Assembly: GCF_002943425.1 (NCBI RefSeq)
Contig: NZ_PTRA01000010.1
Span: forward strand, 1-64,000
DNA: 64,000 nt
Origin: Siphonobacter curvatus
Lineage (GTDB): Bacteria; Bacteroidota; Bacteroidia; Cytophagales; Spirosomataceae
Direction: 5' to 3'
The position numbers and the translations under genes are program-made. This document shows positions 9,208 through 18,745 of this stretch, one piece after another. A model generated the notes under the pieces. That model did not search any database. It had not been told where the DNA came from and was given only the letters and a program-made list of their open reading frames with translations. The stretch's first letter is position 1; each line of letters begins with the position of its first letter.

Positions 9208-10547
9208 AGCTTTGGTTTAATGGTCGAACGGCTGGCGGCTAGGATTAAGCCAGCTACGAGGGTAGAAAAGCCCAGCGAAGTAGGTTGTGCCCACTGACCC
9301 TGAATGACATTGACAAAGGCGAAGCTCAGTAACATCCAGGGTAGGAAGTTGCCCTGGGCGATTAAGGCAAAGGCTTGCCAGCTAAGCTTCCAGGTGAAAT
9401 GAACGCGTATAAAAATGGTAATCAGTCCTAGTAATAGGCCCATTTCTCCAATGATGCGTCCCCATTCGCCTTCGGAAACCAAGAAATCCGTTTTCCCCGT
9501 CATTAATTTAGCTCCGGCATTGGTTCCCATCCCTAGGCCCATGCCCCAAAAAGGCAAGTGTTCTCCCTCGGATATGGCACTGCCCATACCCCCTAAAAAG
9601 CGATCAACCAGCGTTCCTTTCAAGCCTCCTTCTACATCGCTGGCCTCGTCGAAGCGGGAGGTAAAGGCTTCAATGCCCGTTTGAAAGACGGGCAGCGTAC
9701 TCAGCAAGCCCAATAAACATACCGTCCCAAAGGCGGCTCCGAGAATCTTACCCGTGTATTTCGGCTTCGAAGCGGCAATGACTAACGCAAAGAGGACCGA
9801 AAGCACCGTCTCAAATAACACGGTACGGCTGATCGACAAGGGGATGGCCAGCATTAAACAGGCCGTCGCGGCTATTAGGAGCGGACGCTTGACCGAAGGT
9901 TTCTCTTCCAGCCAGAAATACAGAACGTAAGCGGCCAGTAGTCCGTAGAAAGAGGCCAAACCCGTAATAAACGAAAAGGTACCCGGTGGCCGGAAAAACC
10001 CCAGGGCTCCGCTGAAACCAGCTCCTTCGGTATCCCCACCCAGCCCCCGATTCACCCAAGCGGACTGAGGGCTATAAAATTGAACCGCCATCAGCAGGGT
10101 CATCGGCAAGGCTAACATCAAAACCATTTTGCCTACTTTGAGGACGTCCTGACGGCTAAAAATTTGTCCAATGAGGAAGATCAATGGAAAGTGAATCAGC
10201 ATAATCCGTAGCCCATAGACTGCCACTACGACATTCCCATGGCCCCAAACCAAGGCGGTAAAGAAGCCCAGGGCACTGGTTATGATACTTAGGAGCAGGT
10301 AACCATTGCCGGCAAAGAGCCCCCGGTTACAGGCCCGGTAGATGAGCCATAAGGCTAGCGGGTCCCGAACAATGAGCAAGGGAGTCGCCAGTCCAGGTAG
10401 CACCCATTTACGCAGGGCTCCTTCAAAAATCAGTAAGAAGAAATAGAGCCAAATGCCCTGCTTCAACTGGGTAATGTAAGCCCGGCTGGCCGACTGGGCC
10501 AGGGGCGACGGAACAGTCCGGAAGGAGGTTAATGCAAGCGAAGCCAT
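9204..10547 (-). CDS. Polysaccharide polymerase, O-antigen ligase family (Wzy-like)
   Basis: 447 residues with about ten to twelve hydrophobic segments and a large periplasmic loop in the second half. The pattern of a central hydrophobic core with PLSISRTVLFETVLSVL and a loop containing GLGMGTNAGAK fits the Wzy/WaaL family. In this setting it is most likely the polymerase that joins repeat units on the periplasmic side of the inner membrane. It overlaps the next gene by 4 bases and starts 2 bases after the previous gene. Sequence conservation in this family is low, so the call rests on topology and context. Confidence 0.8.
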   Translation of the reverse strand: MASLALTSFRTVPSPLAQSASRAYITQLKQGIWLYFFLLIFEGALRKWVLPGLATPLLIVRDPLALWLIYRACNRGLFAGNGYLLLSIITSALGFFTALVWGHGNVVVAVYGLRIMLIHFPLIFLIGQIFSRQDVLKVGKMVLMLALPMTLLMAVQFYSPQSAWVNRGLGGDTEGAGFSGALGFFRPPGTFSFITGLASFYGLLAAYVLYFWLEEKPSVKRPLLIAATACLMLAIPLSISRTVLFETVLSVLFALVIAASKPKYTGKILGAAFGTVCLLGLLSTLPVFQTGIEAFTSRFDEASDVEGGLKGTLVDRFLGGMGSAISEGEHLPFWGMGLGMGTNAGAKLMTGKTDFLVSEGEWGRIIGEMGLLLGLITIFIRVHFTWKLSWQAFALIAQGNFLPWMLLSFAFVNVIQGQWAQPTSLGFSTLVAGLILAASRSTIKPKL

Positions 10548-10549
10548 TT

Positions 10550-11806
10550 CTACAATTGATTAAAGGCGGGACTATGGGTTCGGGTGGGCAGGCCTTGCAA
10601 AGCGGTAGCAATCCGCTGACCGTACCGTTCCCAGGTATAGCGGGCGGCGTGCTGCTGGGCTTGCCGACCCATTTCCGGAATAGCATCCCGGTGTTCCAGG
10701 AACCAGACGAGTTTCTCAGCAATGCGTTCGGGCGATCGAATGGGAACTAAAAAGCCGGTTTCCCCTTCCCGGATCAAATCTGCTCCACCTGTATTGGGCG
10801 TAATAATCAGCGGTAAGCCCTGACTCATGGCCTCCTGCATTACTAAGGCCCGACCTTCTACAATCGAAGGCAGACAGAACACATCGCAGGAACGCATCAA
10901 CGCCAGTACTTGATCGTGGGGCCGTCCCGCTTCGTAGGTAAAGTCCGCGTACTGCTGGCGGTAAAACGCAAGCGGTGCCAGTAAACTGCCCATGACGACG
11001 AGTTCGATACTTCCTTTGGGTAGTTGCTTCACGGCGGCAAACAAATCTGCCAACCCTTTACGCTGTCCCATCGACCCGGCAAATAAAACGCGGAGGGGTC
11101 CTCTACCGGCCGGCCGGGGCTCGGTGGTCGCGGTAAGCGGCGAGCCGAAGGGAGAAACAATTTGATCTTTGGCCCGGGCAAACGCCGGCAACGAATCCGA
11201 AACGAAACTACCCGAGGTAATGACCACATCGGCCAAGGCCAGTTCCTGCGTTTTACGATCCGTTTTTTCGGATGAATCCTGAATACTTCCGCCCAGGGTT
11301 TGTACCCAGTCCGGATAGCGTTCGGCTTCCTGTTGCATGAGCTGACGTCCGGTTTCCCAGTAGGCAATCGGTAAATCATAGATACACGTCAGGCCCAGGT
11401 CCTTGGCTCGCCGAAAGGTTTCTAACGCTCCATCTTCGTAGGCATATACGGCGTCCAGCGAGGAGCTCCGAAGCGACTGTGCGACCCGATGATCTAAGTC
11501 CCGATAAATGGCATCAATGCTAGCCCAGCCCGTTTCGGGTTGCAAGAGACGTTGCAGGCGTCCTTTTTGAGCCACCATGCGAAGCACCTCCCGCCAGGGG
11601 TGGGCTTTGATGAGCGTACTGGGTATCGGATAACTCCTCCGCAATAGTTCCTGTTGCAGCGTTGCGGGCAGCCTTTGGAGCCAGGCTTCCTCGCCCGTCA
11701 GCGCCACCGTGGAATGAAAGTCCGCTAGCATCTGCCGCTCGAACAAACTGGAAAGGATGGCTCGTACGTTACGATTACCAGTCGGATGTGCTACTAGAAT
11801 TTTCAC
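10550..11806 (-). CDS. Glycosyltransferase family 4
   Basis: 418 residues. The GT4 C-terminal domain is clear: VLFAGSMGQRKGLADLF and then LPSIVEGRALVMQEAMSQGLPLIIT, with GETGFLVP near the end. The N-terminal part starts MKILVAHPTGNRNVRA, a slightly unusual acceptor domain that includes a long charged segment at about 150-200. It is part of the polysaccharide operon, 7 bases after the GT2 gene. Confidence 0.88.
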   Translation of the reverse strand: MKILVAHPTGNRNVRAILSSLFERQMLADFHSTVALTGEEAWLQRLPATLQQELLRRSYPIPSTLIKAHPWREVLRMVAQKGRLQRLLQPETGWASIDAIYRDLDHRVAQSLRSSSLDAVYAYEDGALETFRRAKDLGLTCIYDLPIAYWETGRQLMQQEAERYPDWVQTLGGSIQDSSEKTDRKTQELALADVVITSGSFVSDSLPAFARAKDQIVSPFGSPLTATTEPRPAGRGPLRVLFAGSMGQRKGLADLFAAVKQLPKGSIELVVMGSLLAPLAFYRQQYADFTYEAGRPHDQVLALMRSCDVFCLPSIVEGRALVMQEAMSQGLPLIITPNTGGADLIREGETGFLVPIRSPERIAEKLVWFLEHRDAIPEMGRQAQQHAARYTWERYGQRIATALQGLPTRTHSPAFNQL

Positions 11807-11813
11807 AATACGT

Positions 11814-12824
11814 CTAGGCCTTGGTTAATGAAAAAGAAGATCGCCAGGATAAAAGCAGGCGTTTGGCCCACGTTCTAGGTACCTGTTGCAGGCGATTATA
11901 GCCCTGAATCCAGGAGCCGTACTCATGCTGGTATAGCCAGATCCATAGCCGGGTGAGCCCGGCCGAAGACAGGGATAGCAAGGCGTCCTTTAGTTCTTGT
12001 TTTTCAACGGCGGTATAGGTACGCCAGGTTAAGCAGTCCGCGTGTTGACACGCATGCTGGCGTCGTTGCGCGTGCAAGGAAGTCAGTCCCCAGCCGCGGT
12101 CTTGGTAGGCGGGTTGTAGAACTTCCTCGAATACCGCCCGGATGCCCCGGATTTCGGCTAATTTTCGCCGCTGACGAACGTGTCCCTGATCCGTCCAGAC
12201 CCGGTAATTGGATAGAACTTCACTCGAATAATAATTAGCATAGCCCAGGGCCGCTAACGAGGCACACAGGTAATAATCTTCCGCAAAATCAACACTCGAG
12301 GCAATGAAGTGGGCTGCTTGCAGGGCTTGCCGGCGGAACATGAGAATGTTAGCCGCTACTTTATAGCCCTGCCCGGCTAGCTTCAAGGCCTGGCCAGCCG
12401 TCTGTACACCCGTCGGACGATTCAAGCGGCGGATGCGTAAAGGCTGACTGTACTGATCCATTTCTTCAACGGCCGCGTGGGCATAGCCTAATTGGGGGTA
12501 CGCCTGAAATGCGGTACCCAGGGTTTCGGCAAATTCAGGCAAGAGGCGATCGTCAGAATCCAGTCGAATGATGAGTTCATAGCGGGCTGCCCGTAAGCAG
12601 AGGTCGGTATTGCGCGAAATCCCTTGATTGACCGCTTGACGCACGACGCGTAAGGTAGGAATCTGGGCTTGCAAACCAGCCAAAATAGCCGGCGTTGCAT
12701 CGGTACTGCAATCATCGTAGACGATAATCTCAGCCGGCGGGCAGCTTTGGGTATAGGCACTCCAGACGGCCTCTTCCAGGTAAGCCGACTGATTATAGGT
12801 AGGAATGCAAACAGAATACTTCAT
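11814..12824 (-). CDS. Glycosyltransferase family 2
   Basis: 336 residues. The GT-A domain fills the first ~220 residues: SVCIPTYNQSAYLEEAV at the N-terminus, DDCSTDAT at 37-44, and the metal-binding DSD at 89-91 within RLDSDDRLLP. The C-terminal ~110 residues are rich in arginine, tryptophan and leucine and may sit at the membrane. Its ATG overlaps the stop of the upstream GT4 gene by 4 bases. Confidence 0.88.
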   Translation of the reverse strand: MKYSVCIPTYNQSAYLEEAVWSAYTQSCPPAEIIVYDDCSTDATPAILAGLQAQIPTLRVVRQAVNQGISRNTDLCLRAARYELIIRLDSDDRLLPEFAETLGTAFQAYPQLGYAHAAVEEMDQYSQPLRIRRLNRPTGVQTAGQALKLAGQGYKVAANILMFRRQALQAAHFIASSVDFAEDYYLCASLAALGYANYYSSEVLSNYRVWTDQGHVRQRRKLAEIRGIRAVFEEVLQPAYQDRGWGLTSLHAQRRQHACQHADCLTWRTYTAVEKQELKDALLSLSSAGLTRLWIWLYQHEYGSWIQGYNRLQQVPRTWAKRLLLSWRSSFSLTKA

Positions 12825-13936
12825 AACAATGTCGAATAAGACCGGCGAGGACTCAACTGCCGGGTTAACTGCTCAGCCGTCCGTGCAATCCGATTTTTCG
12901 GTGGATGCTTTTGCAACGAATCCAGGAGCTGGAATACCTGCCCTACGCGGTACGCATAGACGTGTAGGGGCAGTGGAGGACTAGGAACACCGCGCGGCTG
13001 CCAGGCACTGGCAATACACAAAACGGGTAAGCCGTGTTCAAGCATGGCGGCTACGGTTCCGCTTTTTTCCACCATAGGCAAGGCCGTCGAGGTCAGGCCG
13101 ATATCCGCTTGGCTTAGAACAAAAGAGATCCGCTCCAGGGCTTGTTCTCCCAGCAAGCGTACGGGCAACTGCATCTGGGTACACCATTCGATACAGGCCT
13201 TGGCATGGGAGCCATTACGACCAATGAAGGTGAGTCGCATAGGCCGATCCTGTTGACTTAATTCCTGAATGGCTTCCCGCCACAAGGCATCGGCATGAAC
13301 CGTCCCGAAAACAATGATTTCCAGGTAATCGTGGGTATTGACGCGGAAGGGTTGCGGTTGTAAAGGCACATTGCCAAACAAAGGGAGCAGACCCGCCTGG
13401 ACCTTCTGACGAGCCAGAAAGGCTTGGTACAATTGACTTTGCGTATGGATCTGTTGGGGGGCTAATTGCTTGACCAGCCGCCGCAGGATCGCTTGCTGCA
13501 AACTACCCCACAACATTTGTTTCACCGAAGAGCCCTGCCGGGTTCCCACCCAGATTTCATGAAACATGACATGCCAGGGTACATTCTTGCCCAAGGTTTT
13601 TAATTGCCCGGCCAAGCCCCAGGGTAATCCCTTGGCGTCGTAGGAGAAGGGGACGTATTGCAAGCTTAAGACTTCAGGATTCTGCTGAGCCACCCAGGCC
13701 TGTGCATAGCGCATTCGCTCCGGCCAGGACAAACACTGCGATAAACGGAGTACCGGCACGGGGATTTGCTCATCGAACTGCTGACCACTGAAGACCCATT
13801 CCCGACCCGGCTCGTGCAGGGCTAAAATCCCCGCCGTGTGCCCCTGCCGAATGAGCTCCGCCGCCAACCGACGCGTATAATCACCGACCCCATCGTTACC
13901 GGGCTCTAAACAACCGCAAACGAATACGATTCTCAT
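12821..13936 (-). CDS. Glycosyltransferase, GT4-like (GT-B fold)
   Basis: 371 residues. The N-terminus IVFVCGCLEPGNDGVGDYTRRLA matches GT4-type enzymes with the G-x-G-D-Y segment. The C-terminal half is more divergent: IVFGTVHADALWREAI and LTFIGRNGSHAKA are recognisable, but the usual E-x7-E segment is weak (STALPMVEKSGTVAAMLEHGLPVL). It may have an unusual donor or reduced activity. The gene overlaps both neighbours by 4 bases. Confidence 0.78.
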   Translation of the reverse strand: MRIVFVCGCLEPGNDGVGDYTRRLAAELIRQGHTAGILALHEPGREWVFSGQQFDEQIPVPVLRLSQCLSWPERMRYAQAWVAQQNPEVLSLQYVPFSYDAKGLPWGLAGQLKTLGKNVPWHVMFHEIWVGTRQGSSVKQMLWGSLQQAILRRLVKQLAPQQIHTQSQLYQAFLARQKVQAGLLPLFGNVPLQPQPFRVNTHDYLEIIVFGTVHADALWREAIQELSQQDRPMRLTFIGRNGSHAKACIEWCTQMQLPVRLLGEQALERISFVLSQADIGLTSTALPMVEKSGTVAAMLEHGLPVLCIASAWQPRGVPSPPLPLHVYAYRVGQVFQLLDSLQKHPPKNRIARTAEQLTRQLSPRRSYSTLL

Positions 13937-15030
13937 AGCGTAGCTCGGTTAATAAAGTTCACCAGTGTATGCGTCAAGGTCGTGGCGTTAAAGCGTTCAC
14001 TGACGCAGCGGTAGGTGTAGGCTCCAATGGGGCTTAAGTCGGCAGCTGCCTGCCAGGCTTTCAACCGATCCGCTAAGACACCGCGTTGGGAAAAATCGGC
14101 CAAGCCTTCGTACGCTTCGCCAAAGACATATTTCCCCCCTTCGTGCATGTGACTCAGTACGGGTAACTGATGGGCGGCTGCTTCCAGCAAAACAGCCGCT
14201 AAGCCCTCGTGTAAGCTCGGCAAGACGAACACATCGGCGGCACTGTAGGCCAGGGATAAGTCCTGTCGCGTCAGCGTATGCCACTGAACATCCAGGCCTA
14301 AATCTTGGGCCATCGCTTGGAGTTCTTGGGTTTCCTGCTCGGGCTGTCCGCACAAAAGCAGGGTAATCTCCGGTCGCTGGAGCTGAGCCACTTCCTGGAG
14401 TAAATAGTCAATGCGTTTATGATGCTTGTTCCAGGCGGCCACGCAAATAATGACAAACCGATCGGATGCCAGGCCAAAGTGGGCACGGGCGTCGGCTTTA
14501 CTCGTCGGATATACCGTCACATCTGCCACGTGCGGAATCACCGCACAGCGGCGAGCAGCAATGCCATCGGCCAGCGCCGCTTGCAGGGCATACGCGTGCA
14601 AAAAGATCAAGTAGTCAAATTGCTGGGCAAAGGCGTGACCGACGGGAGCCCCATCGCAAAACATAATTCGGTACCGAAAATGAAACATTTTCTTAAAGCG
14701 TAGCATAAGGGAAGCCAGCGTTGCCTCCTGTAACCAGACGACGTCCAGCTTGCCCCGAAATAAATACGGCAACAAGCCCAGGCCGAAGGACAATTGTTCC
14801 AGGCGGCATCCGTCTTGAATCAGCCGTAGTGAACGCAGCAAGCGGGCTACTTTCCCATTCCGTGGTAAATTCCAAATACGGGTTGCCTGCGGTTGCGGAC
14901 CACCGGCAAAAAGCTCAACGGCCAGTTCCTTTTCCCGGGCTAAGGCCTGATACCACAAACTGGCGGAGGTTTCAAAGCCCCGGGAAACATTTCCCAGGCC
15001 GGCACTCAAAATGGCTACGTTCTTTTTCAT
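13933..15030 (-). CDS. Glycosyltransferase family 4
   Basis: 365 residues from the start at MKKNVAILSAGLGNVSRGFE (15030). An ATG 21 codons upstream is rejected because those residues overlap the acetyltransferase gene and look non-coding. GT4 features: CVAAWNKHHKRIDYLL, LCGQPEQE and VFVLPSLHEGLAAVLLEAAAHQLPVL with the paired glutamates. The gene belongs to the polysaccharide operon and ends in a 4-base overlap with the following transferase gene. Confidence 0.88.
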   Translation of the reverse strand: MKKNVAILSAGLGNVSRGFETSASLWYQALAREKELAVELFAGGPQPQATRIWNLPRNGKVARLLRSLRLIQDGCRLEQLSFGLGLLPYLFRGKLDVVWLQEATLASLMLRFKKMFHFRYRIMFCDGAPVGHAFAQQFDYLIFLHAYALQAALADGIAARRCAVIPHVADVTVYPTSKADARAHFGLASDRFVIICVAAWNKHHKRIDYLLQEVAQLQRPEITLLLCGQPEQETQELQAMAQDLGLDVQWHTLTRQDLSLAYSAADVFVLPSLHEGLAAVLLEAAAHQLPVLSHMHEGGKYVFGEAYEGLADFSQRGVLADRLKAWQAAADLSPIGAYTYRCVSERFNATTLTHTLVNFINRATL

Positions 15031-15043
15031 GCGGTTCGTTGCT

Positions 15044-15583
15044 TTACTGGAATAGTCGTTTGTACGAAGCATCGTAGGTATACGCCTGTTCACTGGAGCG
15101 TTTCTTGATTTCCTGAGCGGGAATACCCGCTACTACGCTGTAGGGAGCCGTGGACTTGGTGACCACAGAACCGGCCGCCGCAACGGCCGCCTCACGTAGG
15201 GTTACGCCGGGTAAGATCATCGCCCGGGTTCCTATCCAAACGTAATCTTCCAGGGTTACGGCTTTTTCCCGGCCCGCCATCGTCGGGGAATTCATGTCGT
15301 GATCGGCCGTCAAGATGATCACCTCATTGGAAATGGAAACGTTGTTGCCAATCGTCACCGAACCCCGCGTATCAATGCGGCAGTTGGGATTAATTACGGA
15401 GCCCCTGCCCATGGATAATCCTCCGGCACAATCAAAGGAGCAACCCATCAAAATGTAACTTTTGGGACCAATGGTAAACTTCATCACCCGGCGGTAGTAC
15501 CACAGGCGAATGCGGTGGCTGGGAATGCGGCTAATCCACTGATTACATACATACAATCGGAATTCAGAAAGGTATCTTGCCAT
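15044..15583 (-). CDS. Hexapeptide-repeat acyltransferase (WbbJ/maltose acetyltransferase-like)
   Basis: 179 residues of left-handed beta-helix type. Hexapeptide repeats are visible at FTIGPKSYILMGCSFDCAGG, SVTIGNNVSISNEVIILTADHD and DYVWIGTRAMILPGVTLREA, followed by the usual VVTKSTAPYSVVAGIPA tail. Members transfer an acetyl group from acetyl-CoA to a sugar hydroxyl. It is the second such enzyme of this operon, suggesting acetylation at two positions of the polymer. Confidence 0.88.
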   Translation of the reverse strand: MARYLSEFRLYVCNQWISRIPSHRIRLWYYRRVMKFTIGPKSYILMGCSFDCAGGLSMGRGSVINPNCRIDTRGSVTIGNNVSISNEVIILTADHDMNSPTMAGREKAVTLEDYVWIGTRAMILPGVTLREAAVAAAGSVVTKSTAPYSVVAGIPAQEIKKRSSEQAYTYDASYKRLFQ

Positions 15584-15606
15584 GGCAAACCATGATTAAA
15601 ATCGGT

Positions 15607-16431
15607 TCAAATAAGGCCCCGCTGCTGGGCCTGCTTACTGAGGTAGGCCACGTAGGTCCGTACGCTCTCCTGGGTCAGGTGAATCCCATCCCAGGTTCGA
15701 TACTGGTAGGCAGAGTCCTGCTCAATCCATTCGTAGGATTCCGGCGGAAATAAGCTACGCACGTACTGCTTCTGGAGCTTGTATAAGTCGGTCTCCTTCA
15801 GGCTCTCTTCAATGGGCATTTCAAAAAATAGAATCTGGCAGCCCTGAGCCGTGAGGCCGTTGATGCGTTGCTTCAAGCGTTCCAGCTCGCGCGTAAATGG
15901 CTCACTGATATGGAAATGCTCGTAATTCTTCCGGTGTAAGGCCAGCCACTCCTGGAAATGCGGCGTCTGCCCTGAAAGAGCGGGTGCAGGTCTTACCTGG
16001 TGCAACAGCCGTTTCACCCAACGCAAGGGATTATTTTTCCGTTGAAAACCCGGCAGATAGTACTGGACAGGATACCCAATCCGGTGAAACAGACGATCGA
16101 CGAGCTTCGCATCCGAGCCCTTGAATAAATAATTGGTTTCTACGAAGATCACCCGTGGCGTCCGGCGGCGGCGGGCAATAATTTCAATCCCTAAACAGCT
16201 ACTGCTGTAGGGGAAGAACAGATTAAAGCTACGCGAAGGCTCGGGCAGGTATTTGGTAAAGTCACCGATAAGCCCGGAGCCCACCCATACGATTTCAAAA
16301 GGTTTTCGGGCATAGATGTATTCCTGTGCCCGACCCTCCGGGGTAAAGTGGACCCGGGGTGGCGAGGGAAACAGCCAAAAAAAACCGTGATAACCCAGAA
16401 ATCCGCCTAGTAGAAGTAACGTTGCCGTCAT
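15607..16431 (-). CDS. SGNH-hydrolase-like protein of the polysaccharide operon
   Basis: 274 residues from the ATG at 16431; an upstream ATG would run far into the neighbouring gene. One N-terminal membrane segment (residues 4-21) should anchor it with the rest in the periplasm. I do not recognise a close family, but two SGNH-like marks are present: IVWVGSGLIGDF with Ser52 in the place of the nucleophile, and WDGIHLT near the end with Asp248 and His251 matching the D-x-x-H block. The role could be removal or transfer of acyl groups on the polymer. The nucleophile block is not canonical (G-S-G-L), so catalytic activity is uncertain. Confidence 0.6.
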   Translation of the reverse strand: MTATLLLLGGFLGYHGFFWLFPSPPRVHFTPEGRAQEYIYARKPFEIVWVGSGLIGDFTKYLPEPSRSFNLFFPYSSSCLGIEIIARRRRTPRVIFVETNYLFKGSDAKLVDRLFHRIGYPVQYYLPGFQRKNNPLRWVKRLLHQVRPAPALSGQTPHFQEWLALHRKNYEHFHISEPFTRELERLKQRINGLTAQGCQILFFEMPIEESLKETDLYKLQKQYVRSLFPPESYEWIEQDSAYQYRTWDGIHLTQESVRTYVAYLSKQAQQRGLI

Positions 16432-16442
16432 CGGTATCCAGA

Positions 16443-17390
16443 TTAAGCCCGCCGATAAAACCGACCGATTGCCGAAGCAATGGTCAGACCTACCTGCTTG
16501 CGTTGAATGTGCCAGGAATGGTACGTAGCGATGGGTCCTTGCACGTTTTGCCAGAAGCATTTATCCGGCAAGGACGGACTATTGCCCTGCAGGGCACTCC
16601 AGATGTAGTTCTTTTTCCAGGGCTTGGGGGAGCCGACCGCGTGCGACATGGTATACCCGCCGTACACAAAGTCCATCCCTTCTGGTCCTATTTCACTCAA
16701 GGGAAACTCCGAACACATGGCCGTCATATTTAAGGCATCCTGATCGGTACCGTAGAAAGGATGTTCCCGGTTGGTAGGCATGAACTTGCTGGGATCAAAC
16801 TGGTAATAGCTAAAACCCGTCTTTAGAATCAGCGACCAAATATCAAGAAAGCCCAAATCCCGGCGTGATACGCCGCAAAAGCCCCCGTTGATGTAGGACT
16901 GTAGTTTACGCTGCGGCTGGAGATTACAGCGATCGATTAATTTGAGCCATTCCATCCGAATGGGATGCGAATAGGGCATGTCGTTACTCGTAATCTCATG
17001 AACAAGGGCTACGCCATAACTCACCCAATTCAGGTAGAATTCCCATTGGCACTTCACGACAATATCCGGATCGAAATACAGGATCGCATCGGCCCCACTG
17101 CCGTAGTTATTGAAAATGCGGAGCATAAACTCCGGCTTGTAATTCGTCAGATGCCAAGTTGTTTCTAAGGGCAGAAAATGAATGTCTAATCCTTGGGAAG
17201 GGCTGAAACTTTGGCTGCCGGGCCACCCTAAAGCCGGATTTTCAACGGCCTGTTCGGCCCAGAAGGGAACGCTTCCACGGTAACCCACGTAGAGCACGCC
17301 ACGAAATCCTCTGTTGTACAGAGAATTCGCCAGAGCCGCAACGCCGTAATGATAATGACCTTCAAAAAGAGTACATACTATCGCATTCAT
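16443..17390 (-). CDS. GT-A type glycosyltransferase-like protein
   Basis: 315 residues. The start NAIVCTLFEGHYHYGVAALANSLYNRGF and the D-P-D motif at 107-109 (LYFDPDIVV) fit nucleotide-diphospho-sugar transferases related to GT8, where the D-x-D holds the metal and the sugar nucleotide. The later segments INGGFCGVSRRDLGFLDIW and YGTDQDALN also fit GT8-type enzymes. The gene lies between the flippase and the SGNH-like gene in the operon. Donor and acceptor unknown. Confidence 0.7.
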   Translation of the reverse strand: MNAIVCTLFEGHYHYGVAALANSLYNRGFRGVLYVGYRGSVPFWAEQAVENPALGWPGSQSFSPSQGLDIHFLPLETTWHLTNYKPEFMLRIFNNYGSGADAILYFDPDIVVKCQWEFYLNWVSYGVALVHEITSNDMPYSHPIRMEWLKLIDRCNLQPQRKLQSYINGGFCGVSRRDLGFLDIWSLILKTGFSYYQFDPSKFMPTNREHPFYGTDQDALNMTAMCSEFPLSEIGPEGMDFVYGGYTMSHAVGSPKPWKKNYIWSALQGNSPSLPDKCFWQNVQGPIATYHSWHIQRKQVGLTIASAIGRFYRRA

Positions 17391-17430
17391 AAAGGGAGAA
17401 AGACAGTCTTTGAGTGTGGCTTATCTGCAC

Positions 17431-18732
17431 TTAAAAAGCTGCAGGATCGGTTTGTCGAGGTGTTTGGTATATTTTAAAGCAACTGTAGGTAATGCTGACA
17501 CAAACCTGTACGCAGGCTATACAAATGTTCAAGGTGATGACGCCGAGCAGCGTTCCTACTTCCAGAAACCAGGTACCTGCTACAATGGGAAGTAAACTCA
17601 AGGGAATGGAAACCAGCGGCTTCATGGCCCATCCCCGGCTACTGTACAAGGCGTAGGTAGAACCGGCAATCCAGTTCAAACAATTGCCCGTCATGTTCAG
17701 GGTCAATTCCCCTTCCAAACCCGTATACTCTGGTCCCAGTACCCAAAGAATGGGAGTAGCCGCCATCCGTACACCCGCGATGGTGCAGAAAGCGACGACT
17801 AACAGCCCCAGTTGAATGCGTAAAAAATGCCGGAAGAGCTGCGATCGATCGCCAGACAGCCGGGCAAAACGCGGGGAAATCAAGGTCGTAAACAAGGTAC
17901 TAAAGACCGTAACCACTACCGACAAGCGATCCAGGGCTCCAATACGGGCAATGGAAGCGGTACTTCCCAAAAAGGAAAGTAGCCAGATGGTGATTTGTCC
18001 GGAAACGCAGTAATACAACGTGTAGGGCAAAATTCGCTTCACCATGCCCAAAAGCTCCTTTTGTACGGCGGGATCGGGCGTTTGCTTGAGGTCGAGCAAT
18101 TCGCCAGACAGGGCTTTCAACTGCTTGTTTCCCCACAGACGCGGGAATCCATTGGCCAGTAGGGCCACAAACGTCCAAGGACACGTAAACAAGGTTAGGG
18201 CCGTCAGTACCAAGCGTCCCAAACTCACGGCGAGCTGGTTTTTTTGCAAAGGCTTTACCCGCTGGTGTAGCTTGGGGGCTACTTCCCAAAGCGTGTCCGA
18301 TAAAGCCGCAAAAAAGGCGGGAATCAGGGCCAGCACGATCAAGGTAGTCATTAACGCACTCGCCCCGTGATGGAGTAACAGGTAGGCTAATAAGGGTAGC
18401 GCCAGTACTAAACTCCCCACCGCCAAACGGAGTCTTAGTTTCAATCCCGTTGCCACTACGGCTCCCAATTGGCTCGGATTCTGCCACACTTTGCCTCCCT
18501 GGGCCATCACCCCCGCTCCGATTCCACTATCGGCCAGTACTACCATGCTTCCCAGCAGGGTATTCGCCAGCGTATACAAGGCGTATTCACTGGCGGGCAA
18601 TAAACGAATAACCAAGATTCCACCGACTAAACTGGAACCTTGTACGAGCACTTGAGCAGCTCCCGTCAAAGACAGGAGTTTGCCCCATTGCCACAAATAA
18701 CTCGCCTTAGTGGTTAATTTTATCTCATTCAT
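17431..18732 (-). CDS. Polysaccharide flippase (Wzx-like, MATE/oligosaccharidyl-lipid superfamily)
   Basis: 433 residues from MNEIKLTT (18732), 13 bases after the gmd stop; a longer reading would overlap gmd and adds arginine/tryptophan-rich non-family sequence. About 12 to 14 hydrophobic segments cover the protein, and LVGGILVIRLLPASEYALYTLANTL is a typical Wzx first-to-second helix segment. It should move lipid-linked repeat units across the inner membrane before polymerisation. Confidence 0.85.
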   Translation of the reverse strand: MNEIKLTTKASYLWQWGKLLSLTGAAQVLVQGSSLVGGILVIRLLPASEYALYTLANTLLGSMVVLADSGIGAGVMAQGGKVWQNPSQLGAVVATGLKLRLRLAVGSLVLALPLLAYLLLHHGASALMTTLIVLALIPAFFAALSDTLWEVAPKLHQRVKPLQKNQLAVSLGRLVLTALTLFTCPWTFVALLANGFPRLWGNKQLKALSGELLDLKQTPDPAVQKELLGMVKRILPYTLYYCVSGQITIWLLSFLGSTASIARIGALDRLSVVVTVFSTLFTTLISPRFARLSGDRSQLFRHFLRIQLGLLVVAFCTIAGVRMAATPILWVLGPEYTGLEGELTLNMTGNCLNWIAGSTYALYSSRGWAMKPLVSIPLSLLPIVAGTWFLEVGTLLGVITLNICIACVQVCVSITYSCFKIYQTPRQTDPAAF

Positions 18733-18745
18733 CCAAGCAGCGGTT

